Below are positions 1 to 8,212 of a stretch of DNA of 31,334 nt, piece by piece. The position numbers were made by a program, and so were the translations under genes. Each line of letters starts with the position of its first letter. Positions within the stretch are counted from its first letter, which is position 1. The notes beneath the pieces were generated by a model. It searched no databases. It was not told the DNA's origin and saw only the letters and a program-made list of their open reading frames with translations. The DNA is from an uncultured Holophagaceae bacterium (GTDB lineage Bacteria > Acidobacteriota > Holophagae > Holophagales > Holophagaceae), in the NCBI GenBank assembly GCA_903919165.1, contig CAIXHJ010000037.1, positions 1 through 31,334 of the forward strand, read 5' to 3'.

Positions 1-539
1 ACCCGGCGCCACGATCTCGACCACATTCACGTTCGTAGCACCAGACATGGCTGCGTGATGACGCAACGGCGGTGGGGGGACCGGAAGATCCACCTCAGCT
101 ACCGATGGCATGCGAAGCACCAACTGAGGATTACCGATCCATCCGAAGCCTACAGGTACCTTCAACGGCATCGGTGTGGCACGCAATCCGAAGCCCAGGC
201 CCTCCGGCATTCGGATGCCGACACTGTCCTCGTCGCGGCTTAGAAGGACCCTCTCGCCACTAGAGAACACCTCCACCAGTGTCCCTTCTGGGGTACCCAG
301 AATTGTTAGAGAAGTTATATTATCGTTGAAATAGATTAATTTAGATCATTGAAATCCCAGTGCTCGAGGGCCCAGGTCCCTGATTCCGCCCTTTGCATCA
401 AAAAAAGGCCATCTAAACCGAAGCCCCACTCCTTCGGACAAAGAATTTTTGCATAATTCCCGGCAAAACAACCCTTAGCCTCGTCGGCCCAGAGGTAGCC
501 GAACCTATTTCCAGGGGCAGAGGCTAGATGGAACTCCAA
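1..539 (-). pseudogene. dapF: Diaminopimelate epimerase remnant (dapF), broken and cut by the window edge
   Basis: DapF interconverts LL- and meso-diaminopimelate for lysine and peptidoglycan synthesis. The 5' part (TTG at 539, stop at 336-338) reads like a DapF N-terminus: APGNRF matches the GLGNDF region, then KILCPKEWGFGLDGLFLM and HWDFND. The 3' part is open in another frame from about 345 to base 1. It carries LGTPEGTLVEV, GWIGNPQLVL (the family GNPH motif) and NVNVVEIVAPG. The conserved segment with the first catalytic cysteine (DGS..CGNG.R), expected after WDFN, is absent from all three frames. In its place is a very AT-rich stretch (301-350, 10 of 50 bases G/C). The second catalytic cysteine would lie beyond the left edge. 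The TTG lies one base past the stop of the ftsB-like gene, so it was probably co-transcribed with eno. An ATG at 590 is possible but would overlap ftsB. The family assignment is secure; calling it a pseudogene is inference. Confidence 0.72.
310..355 (-). repeat. 23-bp imperfect tandem duplication inside the dapF remnant
   Basis: On the minus strand ATTTCAATGAT (355-345) recurs as ATTTCAACGAT (332-322), 10 of 11 matches, at a 23-nt period. The rest of the two 23-nt units is weakly similar and both end in TCT. The period is not a multiple of three, so the extra unit shifts the frame and adds stops. Deleting one unit by hand gives an uninterrupted reading HWDFNDNITSLTILGTPEG that joins the two dapF parts. 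Confidence 0.5.
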
Positions 540-540
540 G

Positions 541-843
541 CTACCGTTCCCGGCCTCGGAAGGTATAAACGGTCTCGCCCTTTCTTGCATAGCCTTGCCG
601 ACGGGCCAGGGCTTCCATCAATTCTGGGTCCTTTGCCGCGAGCCGCTGGACCTCCTCCATCAGCTCGCGGTTGCGTCGGTTCAGCTCCACAAGGTGGGTC
701 CTTGCAGAGCGCAACTCAGCTTCGCGCTTGTGCAGCTCGGGAAGGCCCCCTTGGGAGAACAGCATGGCCATCAAGGACAGGAACCCCGAGGCTCCCAGCA
801 CGCCCCACAGGGTGGAGGACTTCAGGAGCCAGTTGGCGTTCAT
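541..843 (-). CDS. ftsB: FtsB/DivIC-family septum formation initiator
   Basis: A 100-aa bitopic membrane protein of the FtsB/DivIC type, which links FtsL and FtsQ/DivIB in the divisome. It has a short cytoplasmic N-terminus, one hydrophobic segment at about residues 11-30, then a charged heptad-like coiled coil at about 35-72 (ELHKREAELRSARTHLVEL). The family C-terminus follows: DPELMEALARRQGYARKGETVY resembles the usual 'P..iE..AR..lg..k.gE..y' pattern. Length fits the family. The ATG at 843 has an AGGGAG Shine-Dalgarno. It starts 9 nt after the enolase stop, an eno-ftsB arrangement common in bacteria, and is followed at once by the dapF remnant. FtsB versus DivIC cannot be separated from sequence alone. 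Confidence 0.88.
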   Translation of the reverse strand: MNANWLLKSSTLWGVLGASGFLSLMAMLFSQGGLPELHKREAELRSARTHLVELNRRNRELMEEVQRLAAKDPELMEALARRQGYARKGETVYTFRGRER

Positions 844-852
844 GAGGACTCC

Positions 853-2133
853 CTAGCTGAGGCGGGATCCGAAGGCATCACGGCCTGCGTAGCGTGCGGC
901 GGCGCCCAGCTCCCATTCGATCTGCAGCAGGCGGTTGTACTTGGCCACGCGATCGGTGCGGCAGGGTGCGCCAGTTTTGATCTGTCCCGCACCCGTGGCC
1001 ACGGCCAAGTCAGCGATGAAGCTGTCCTCGGTCTCGCCGCTTCGGTGGCTGATGATCGCGCGGTACCCAGCCTTGTGGGCCATGTCCACGGCCCGCAGGG
1101 TCTCGGTGACAGTGCCTATCTGGTTCAGCTTGATGAGGATGGCGTTGGCCACCCCCTCCTTGATGGCCTTGGCCAGGATGACGGGATTTGTGACGAAGAT
1201 GTCATCACCCACCAGCTGAGTCTTGGCGCCCATGGCGTCTGTCTGGGCTTTCCAGCCCTTCCAGTCGCCCTCGGCAAAGCCATCCTCAATGGAGATGATG
1301 GGATGCCGGGACACGAGGCCCGCATAGTATTCCACCAGCTGGGCAGCCGTTTTCTCGGCCCCATCCAGGGTGTAGGTCTTGCCGTTATGGAATTCGCTGG
1401 CTGCACTGTCAAGCCCAAGGACGAGGTCCTTCCCGAGCTTGTAACCGGCCTTCTTGACTGCTTCGCCGATGAGATCGAGGGCTTCTTCGTTGGATCCGAG
1501 GTTGGGGGCGAATCCTCCTTCGTCGCCCACTCCAGTGGCCAGCTTCCGGGCCTTCAGGACACCCTTCAGGGCGTGGTAAACCTCGGCCCCCCAGCGGAGG
1601 GCCTCCCGGAAGTTTGGCGCCCCCACGGGCAGTACCATGAACTCCTGGATGTCCACGTTGTTGTCCGCGTGGGCCCCGCCGTTGAGAATGTTCATCATTG
1701 GGACGGGCAGCAACCTAGCAGTAGCCCCACCCAGGTACCTGTAAAGCGGCATCCGGGAGGTTCGGGCAGCGGCATCCGAGAGGGCCATGGACACGCCGAG
1801 GATGGCGTTTGCACCTAGTCGGCCCTTGTTTTCAGTCCCATCCAGATCGCACATCAACTCATCGAGTTCGGCCTGCTGGAAGGGATCCATGCCCTGAAGC
1901 GCTTCTGCCAGCTCGACATTGATGGCATCCACCGCACCCAGCACTCCCTTGCCGAGGTAGCGTTTCTTGTCACCGTCGCGGCGTTCAAGGGCCTCCCGAC
2001 TTCCCGTGGAGGCTCCCGAAGGGACGATGGCTTGACCAATCGTCCCATCGGAAAGTTGCACCCGCGCCAGCACAGTGGGATTCCCCCGGCTGTCGAGCAC
2101 TTCGAGAGCGGAAACGCGGTCGATGATATTCAT
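853..2133 (-). CDS. eno: Enolase (phosphopyruvate hydratase)
   Basis: Converts 2-phosphoglycerate to phosphoenolpyruvate in glycolysis and gluconeogenesis; cytosolic and Mg-dependent. The 426-aa length is typical. Landmarks are LDSRGNPT near the N-terminus, the flexible loop PSGASTG, NILNGGAHADNNVDIQEFM, the acid pair region GDEGGFAPNL, metal ligands in LGLDSAASEF, SIEDGF and VGDDIFVTN, the signature LIKLNQIGTVTETL with the catalytic lysine, and SHRSGETEDSFIADLAV. All catalytic residues look present. It is the second gene of a minus-strand run (trpC-like/histone fusion, eno, ftsB, dapF remnant). A strong hairpin lies just upstream at 2148-2175. The ribosome binding site before the ATG is weak. 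Confidence 0.97.
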   Translation of the reverse strand: MNIIDRVSALEVLDSRGNPTVLARVQLSDGTIGQAIVPSGASTGSREALERRDGDKKRYLGKGVLGAVDAINVELAEALQGMDPFQQAELDELMCDLDGTENKGRLGANAILGVSMALSDAAARTSRMPLYRYLGGATARLLPVPMMNILNGGAHADNNVDIQEFMVLPVGAPNFREALRWGAEVYHALKGVLKARKLATGVGDEGGFAPNLGSNEEALDLIGEAVKKAGYKLGKDLVLGLDSAASEFHNGKTYTLDGAEKTAAQLVEYYAGLVSRHPIISIEDGFAEGDWKGWKAQTDAMGAKTQLVGDDIFVTNPVILAKAIKEGVANAILIKLNQIGTVTETLRAVDMAHKAGYRAIISHRSGETEDSFIADLAVATGAGQIKTGAPCRTDRVAKYNRLLQIEWELGAAARYAGRDAFGSRLS

Positions 2134-2147
2134 GGAGTCACCCAGCT

Positions 2148-2175
2148 CAGAGGGGCGCGCCAGCGCGCCCCTCTG
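2148..2175 (-). terminator. Strong hairpin between the TrpC-like/histone gene and eno
   Basis: A perfect 12-bp stem: CAGAGGGGCGCG (2148-2159), loop CCAG, CGCGCCCCTCTG (2164-2175). It sits after the stop at 2207 and only 15 nt before the eno start codon on the minus strand. No T-run follows on either strand, so it is not a classical intrinsic terminator. It may be a partial terminator, an mRNA stabiliser for the upstream gene, or a 5' UTR element of eno. Confidence 0.5.
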
Positions 2176-2206
2176 ATGGTAGCCAGGTTGTGCGAACCGA
2201 GCGGGC

Positions 2207-2650
2207 CTACTTCTTGGCGGCCTTCTTCGGCGCGGCCTTCTTCACGGCCTTCTTGGCGGCCGGCTTCTTTGCGGCGGCCTTCTTCTTGGGCGCGGCCTTC
2301 TTCACGGCCTTCTTCACGACCTTCTTGGCGGCCGGCTTCTTCGCGGCAGCCTTCTTCTTGGGCGCGGCCTTCTTCACGGCCTTCTTGGGCGCAGCCTTCT
2401 TCGCGGCGGCCTTCTTCGGCGCGGCCTTCTTCACGGCCTTCTTCACGGCCTTCTTGACAGCCGGCTTCTTTGCGGCGGCCTTCTTCGGCGCGGCCTTCTT
2501 CACGGCCTTCTTGGCAGCCGGCTTCTTCGCGGCGGCCTTCTTGGCAGCCGGCTTCTTCGCGGCGGCCTTCTTTTTGGGGGCGGCCTTCTTCGCCGGCTTC
2601 TTAGCGGCGGGCGGTGCGACGGCGACCGTGGGGTTGATAGGTTCTGCCAT
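2207..2650 (-). CDS. Histone-H1-like KA-rich protein from an internal start (alternative product)
   Basis: Within the fusion gene and in the same frame, an ATG at 2650 is preceded by a textbook AAAGGAG (2657-2663) with 6-nt spacing. It would give a separate 147-aa protein: a short MAEPINPTVAVAPP leader, then almost pure Lys/Ala/Pro repeats to the end. Its length and composition match stand-alone bacterial histone-H1-like DNA-binding proteins. The part of the fusion linker just upstream (residues about 285-323) is less biased and includes a hairpin, as expected of a former intergenic region now read through. Either this is the real gene and the upstream ORF has lost its stop, or both long and short products are made. 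The internal initiation is inferred from the site only. Confidence 0.6.
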   Translation of the reverse strand: MAEPINPTVAVAPPAAKKPAKKAAPKKKAAAKKPAAKKAAAKKPAAKKAVKKAAPKKAAAKKPAVKKAVKKAVKKAAPKKAAAKKAAPKKAVKKAAPKKKAAAKKPAAKKVVKKAVKKAAPKKKAAAKKPAAKKAVKKAAPKKAAKK

Positions 2651-3619
2651 GGGTGGCTCCTTTACGCCCTTTTGGGCGGGGTTGGAAGGGGTCGTACGGG
2701 AAGATGGTTTCCCCTTTGCATTTTTCGTGCCAGGTTCAACCGTGTCTTTCCGCTGGGTGGATATGCGTTCCTTGGCTGCGGGAGCAGCCGTGGGGGCTAG
2801 CGCCGCTTCGGCGGCAGAGCCGGTCTTGCCCTTGGGCTTCGCGGCTTTTTTCGGGGGCTCAACGCCTGCCAGAATCTGGGCCAAGCGCTTGCCGGGATAG
2901 TAGTCATCGAGAAGAGCGTCGCCGATCAGCAGTCCATGGACGCCGAGGGCTTCCACCTGCTTGATCTGCTCCAGGCGGTGGATGCCACCTTCGACAAGTT
3001 TGAGGCAGCTCTTGGGCACTTTCTTGACCAGGGCGACGGCCTGATCCCAGGAGGCCTCCCAGGTGTCGAGGTTCCGACCGACAGCACAGATGATGTCAGC
3101 GCCAGCCTCGACGGCCCGCCGCAGTTCTGCTTCCGATGTGACCTCCACCACCACGTCGAGACCCTTGCTGGTGGCGAATTTCAGTAGGGTCTTGAGACGT
3201 TCCTCCGTCAGCAAGGCAGGCATCAGGTAGATGGCATCAGCGCCAAGGATCTTGCTCTCCTCGACCTGGTATTCCTCGAATATGAATTCTCGTCGGACCA
3301 GAGGCAGCTTTACATGGCTCCGAACCTCGGAAAGGTGCTTGTCCTCGCCGAAATAGAGGAACTTGTCCGTGGCGACCGAGAGGGCCCGGGCACCGTTTTC
3401 GGCCAAACTCTTGGCGTGAGTCGAAGCCTTGTAGGACTCCCGGACTTGTCCCCGGCCGGGATCACCCCCAGCAACTTCACCTAAAATAGTGATTCCAGGC
3501 TGGCTGAGTTCTTCTTTAAGGGAGTGATGCCCTTTATAAGCGTCCTTCACCGCCACAGGGCCCCTCTGCTTCTTGATTTCCACATCCAGGGCCTTGAAGA
3601 TGGCGACTTTCTTTAGCAT
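2207..3619 (-). CDS. TrpC-like (indole-3-glycerol phosphate synthase fold) protein fused to a lysine/alanine-rich histone-like tail
   Basis: 470 aa from the ATG at 3619 (GGAG 8 nt upstream; a GTG at 3649 is possible). Residues 1-255 are an indole-glycerol-phosphate synthase barrel: ILGEVAGGDPGRG, SVATDKFLYFG, LPLVRREFIFEEYQVEES, GADAIYLM, VVVEV, LVEGGI, GLLIGDALL. Compared with known TrpC proteins, the catalytic lysine of the EVKK motif is Ala50, the second lysine (KDF) is Arg110 and the NNRDL asparagine is Val180. Glu48, Glu159 and Glu210 remain. Tryptophan synthesis by this protein is therefore doubtful. Residues 255-323 are a low-complexity linker. Residues 324-470 are KKAAAKKPAAKK / AVKKAAPKK repeats, like histone-H1-type bacterial proteins (HctB, AlgP), with lysine mostly AAG. 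Binding of DNA or polyphosphate by the tail is inference. Confidence 0.85.
   Translation of the reverse strand: MLKKVAIFKALDVEIKKQRGPVAVKDAYKGHHSLKEELSQPGITILGEVAGGDPGRGQVRESYKASTHAKSLAENGARALSVATDKFLYFGEDKHLSEVRSHVKLPLVRREFIFEEYQVEESKILGADAIYLMPALLTEERLKTLLKFATSKGLDVVVEVTSEAELRRAVEAGADIICAVGRNLDTWEASWDQAVALVKKVPKSCLKLVEGGIHRLEQIKQVEALGVHGLLIGDALLDDYYPGKRLAQILAGVEPPKKAAKPKGKTGSAAEAALAPTAAPAAKERISTQRKDTVEPGTKNAKGKPSSRTTPSNPAQKGVKEPPMAEPINPTVAVAPPAAKKPAKKAAPKKKAAAKKPAAKKAAAKKPAAKKAVKKAAPKKAAAKKPAVKKAVKKAVKKAAPKKAAAKKAAPKKAVKKAAPKKKAAAKKPAAKKVVKKAVKKAAPKKKAAAKKPAAKKAVKKAAPKKAAKK
2665..2678 (-). promoter_or_regulatory. Small hairpin upstream of the internal histone-like start
   Basis: CGCCC (2665-2669), loop of four bases, GGGCG (2674-2678). 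It ends 1 nt before the AAAGGAG at 2657-2663 in minus-strand order and is coding in the TrpC fusion frame. It could be a leftover terminator or UTR hairpin, or could modulate access to the internal ribosome binding site. The stem is only 5 bp, so it may be incidental. Confidence 0.35.
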
Positions 3620-3696
3620 TTCCGGCGCTCCAAATCTCAGATACCTCACTGTTGGCTCTATGGGGAAGATGATGGTCCGTTTTTCCTCTGATTCAA

Positions 3697-3725
3697 CATA
3701 AAACCAGCGATTTGGATGAGGTCAA
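3697..3725 (-). promoter_or_regulatory. Possible sigma-70 type promoter for the TrpC-like/histone, eno, ftsB run
   Basis: On the minus strand TTGACC (3725-3720) is followed after 17 nt by TTTATG (3702-3697), in an AT-rich patch about 80 nt upstream of the TrpC-like start. The -35 is good and the -10 is weak. It is the best match in this gap, and the direction fits the downstream genes. Called by eye only. Confidence 0.35.
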
Positions 3726-4106
3726 CAGAGAAATTCAAAAAATCTTCATTTTTTTTGACGCTACCTCCCCGTGACCTACCCATTCGTTTCCTACCTTCCG
3801 CACCGGATTCTGCTCAAGCACATGAGTCCGACTTCGGCTAGATCCATGGAAATTGCCCAAATCCGGGAACACTGGAATTGAATGAAACCATCGCCACCAG
3901 CCGTTCTGCGTAATTCGATAGCGGGCCTCTCTGCCCCTTTCACGTCGGTGATGCAAAGGAGCCGAAGCCTGGCTGCGAAGGGTGAATGAGGTGGTCTCGT
4001 ACCATATGACACAACGTCTGCCTGCTACCCTTCAGGTCGACCATCCACCCCCCGGGAGCCGTGTCTACGCCATCTCGGGATCTGACGGAAGCGCCAAGAG
4101 GTCCCC
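3726..4106. other. Gene-poor gap upstream of upp
   Basis: About 380 nt between the divergent TrpC-like/histone gene and upp. Two short overlapping minus-strand ORFs of 73 codons each exist here (3735-3956 and 3791-4012), but neither resembles a known protein nor has a convincing ribosome binding site. It holds A/T runs at 3736-3760. The upp promoter must lie here or in the adjoining sequence, but no clear -35/-10 pair was found for the plus strand. No tRNA cloverleaf was recognised. Confidence 0.5.
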
Positions 4107-4733
4107 ATGACGATCCACGTAATCGACCACCCGCTTCTTCACCACAAGCTCTCTCTCATTCGCGATCGCAAGACGCCAGGAAGCCTCTTCCGGATGCTCC
4201 TCGAGGAAGCGGGACTCATCTTGGCCACCGAATCGACACGTGCGCTTCCCACTGAATCCGTGGTGGTGGAGACACCTCTGGAACGAACCGGTTCCCTGAG
4301 GTTGAAACCCCTGGACCCGGTGCTGGTGCCTGTTCTACGCGCGGGCCTCGGCTTGCTGCCATCCTTCCTTCAATTGATGCCAACGGCGAAAGTCGGGCAC
4401 CTCGGCCTGTACCGCGATCACGATTCCCTGGTACCCGTTCCCTACTACCGCAACTTCCCCCCTCTCCTGGAAGCGCGACCAGTGTTTGTGCTCGACCCCA
4501 TGCTGGCCACCGGGGGCAGTGCCTCCGAAGCCGTTCGTCAGCTGAAGGCTGCGGGTGCCGTCAACATGTCTCTTGTGGCCCTGCTGGCAGCGCCGGAAGG
4601 CCTGGAGCGGCTTCAGAAGGATCACCCTGACCTGACCATCGTCGTGGGCGCTGTGGATCGTCAGCTCAACGAGAAGGGCTACATCCTTCCCGGTCTCGGC
4701 GATGCCGGAGATCGACTTTTCGGGACCGTCTAG
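4107..4733 (+). CDS. upp: Uracil phosphoribosyltransferase
   Basis: Pyrimidine salvage: uracil plus PRPP gives UMP and pyrophosphate in the cytosol. At 208 aa it has the usual length. The PRPP-binding motif VFVLDPMLATGGSA is at about residues 126-139. The uracil-binding C-terminus GYILPGLGDAGDRLFGT is intact, and VLVPVLRAGLG matches the family's PILRAGLGM loop. The ATG at 4107 follows AGAGG. It is transcribed alone, divergent from the TrpC-like/histone gene and convergent with the DUF4388 protein. No intrinsic terminator was seen in the 112 nt before the convergent stop. Confidence 0.96.
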   Translation: MTIHVIDHPLLHHKLSLIRDRKTPGSLFRMLLEEAGLILATESTRALPTESVVVETPLERTGSLRLKPLDPVLVPVLRAGLGLLPSFLQLMPTAKVGHLGLYRDHDSLVPVPYYRNFPPLLEARPVFVLDPMLATGGSASEAVRQLKAAGAVNMSLVALLAAPEGLERLQKDHPDLTIVVGAVDRQLNEKGYILPGLGDAGDRLFGTV

Positions 4734-4845
4734 CCATCTCTTCCAGGCGCACCCTATTGTCTTGTCTCAAGTGCGATCCTGCCCGCCTGAAGATCCGTGG
4801 CTGCTTCCGAAGACTGGGGCGGCCCCCAAACACGACTCATGGATC

Positions 4846-6402
4846 TCAGCCCTTCTCCCGCCCGAACATCCCCCGCAACCTCCCCATGAGGCCAACCTGA
4901 CTTTCTCTCGGCGCTGGCCGCGTCGGTTTCTCCTGGGACCAGCCCGCAGGCACGGCCACCGAGGGATCCAGATCCAGCGCCCGGCGGAAGCAGCCCTGGG
5001 CGTTTGCCTTGAAACCCTTGCGAAGGTAGAGCTCACCCATGAGGACCCAGGGCTCTGCGGCCCGTGGGTTGAGTCTTGAGGCCACCTGCAGCGCCTCGAT
5101 GGCGCGGGTGGACCAGGCCGGGTTGCTGAGTCGGAGACGCCCGAGCAGTAGCCAGGTCTCGAAGTCTCCCGGCGAATCTCCGTCCAGCTTGATGGCCTGC
5201 TCAAGAGCCCGGATTGCTTCGCTGGCTCGGTTCTGGAGCAGGTAGGACTTGGCCTTGACGAGGAGTTGGCGGGCCCTCTCCGCCGGGGGGAGGTTCTCCT
5301 CGCCGGGCATGGGTGGAAGCGGGGCCGACGGAGTGGATATGGAATCGTAGGGCGAGAAGGGTTCTGGTCGTGGAAATGGATCTGTCGCTGGTGGTGACAA
5401 CCGCGGGGAATTTGGATGTTGTACTGGTGGGGGCCCGGCCGGGGAAAATGGGTCTCGTGCAGGTGGAGGCCCAGCCGGAGAAAATGGACTTCGTGCGGGT
5501 CCTGAGTCGTCCATTTCCAGAATATCCATCAGAGTCATGGGAAGAGGGGCTTTTGGCGTCACGGGATGAGGCGCTTCGGGAACTTCTGGCGCATCGTGAA
5601 GTTCCTCATCAATCAAGGTGATCTCAACCTCTGGTTCGGGCACTGGAGCGATGACGGGTATCGGCTGTGCTTTTCTCGGCAGGAGTGGGAGTTCTCCGCG
5701 AACTAGTTCCAACCCTCCGAGCACCCACAGCGTGGCCACCAGTTGGGCGGTCTTTGCCTGTGGTAACCCCATCAGCGCCGACATGGTGTCGTACCCCAGG
5801 GGTGCCGTGCCCAGCATGGAGAGCGCATAGGCCAGGGTGGGCGTCAGGGGAAGGCTGCTCAACGCTTCCAGCAGATTTGGCCGCGCCTGCCAGCGCCATT
5901 CGGCCTCGCTGCGGAACATGTCCATCAGCTCCTGGTCGATCTTTGCATTCTGGAAGGTGTCCCAGATCAGCCCGTGCTGGTCGAGGCGGAACTGCAGGTC
6001 GCCGCTGAGATTGTTGCCAAGGGGGCCAGGAAGCCAGGTCATCTTGAGGATCGGGTGTTCCATGGCATGCAGGAGCACGGAGCCCATCAACTCATGAAGC
6101 CGCCTGTCACATTCCTGCTGGGTCATCAGTCCCCACTGGACGACGCGGTCACCCACTCGTGCCCCTTCACCATCGGAGAGCACCTCCTTCAGAGCGGCCA
6201 TGTCTAAAACGCCCCGCCGGATGAGGAAATTGCCGAATTGCTCACCGACGGCATCACTGCGAAGGTATCTCAGGTCCCCATCTGCCCAGTAGAGCCGCCT
6301 CGTCCCATCGTTCTGCTCCAGCACAAGTTCACCTTCCGCCTTCTGTTGGTGGAGGGATCCCATGAGGGCCGGCAGGAAATGACGGGTGGGGGTTTCTGGC
6401 AC
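4846..6402 (-). CDS. DUF4388 (PATAN-like) protein with proline-rich linker and C-terminal TPRs
   Basis: 518 aa, cytosolic (no signal peptide or membrane segment). Residues 1-160 look like DUF4388: a repeated 'GELVLE...RRLYWADGDLRYLRSDAVGEQFGNFLIRRG' pattern with later LMTQQECDRRLHELMGSVL. This domain occurs with response regulators, kinases and GTPase partners in Acidobacteriota, Myxococcota and others. Residues about 245-375 are acidic then proline-rich, with the unit PFSPAGPPP repeated and further PFSP variants, probably disordered. Residues about 380-500 hold two or three tetratricopeptide repeats (AIRALEQAIKLDGDS, AIEALQVASRLNP, CFRRALDLDP). GTG at 6402 has GGAG five bases upstream. It is divergent from the Ser/Thr kinase by 158 nt. 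A signalling scaffold role is inference. Confidence 0.8.
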   Translation of the reverse strand: MPETPTRHFLPALMGSLHQQKAEGELVLEQNDGTRRLYWADGDLRYLRSDAVGEQFGNFLIRRGVLDMAALKEVLSDGEGARVGDRVVQWGLMTQQECDRRLHELMGSVLLHAMEHPILKMTWLPGPLGNNLSGDLQFRLDQHGLIWDTFQNAKIDQELMDMFRSEAEWRWQARPNLLEALSSLPLTPTLAYALSMLGTAPLGYDTMSALMGLPQAKTAQLVATLWVLGGLELVRGELPLLPRKAQPIPVIAPVPEPEVEITLIDEELHDAPEVPEAPHPVTPKAPLPMTLMDILEMDDSGPARSPFSPAGPPPARDPFSPAGPPPVQHPNSPRLSPPATDPFPRPEPFSPYDSISTPSAPLPPMPGEENLPPAERARQLLVKAKSYLLQNRASEAIRALEQAIKLDGDSPGDFETWLLLGRLRLSNPAWSTRAIEALQVASRLNPRAAEPWVLMGELYLRKGFKANAQGCFRRALDLDPSVAVPAGWSQEKPTRPAPRESQVGLMGRLRGMFGREKG

Positions 6403-6560
6403 CTAGGCTCCGGGGTAATCCCTAGTTTGCATGTTCCGGGCCAGGATGCCAGTCCCGAAACAGCACGGTGGATGCTGAATTATCCCCGATCCCTTGGCCC
6501 CGATCCCCCTAAGGCCTATCCTGTTCTTCCCACCACCACCGAACCCGGAAGGGTCCCTCT

Positions 6561-8210
<1,650 letters not shown>

Positions 8211-8212
8211 CC

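Noticed and set aside
55..263. Short plus-strand ORFs near the left edge
   Set aside because: The minus strand of this stretch reads as DapF; the plus-strand frames are shadows.
595..1818. 407-codon plus-strand ORF
   Set aside because: It overlaps ftsB and eno, both strongly supported on the other strand, and shows no known domain.
2207..2640. KA-rich DNA repeats considered as a mobile or CRISPR-like array
   Set aside because: Units are of uneven length and in frame with a lysine/alanine protein; there are no spacers or terminal repeats.
2190..2900. 236-codon plus-strand ORF rich in Ala and Phe
   Set aside because: It is the antisense of the KA-rich repeat tail; the AAF repeats come from reading AAG/GCC repeats backwards.
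3735..4012. Two overlapping small minus-strand ORFs in the upp upstream gap
   Set aside because: No recognisable motif, poor ribosome binding sites, and mutually overlapping frames.
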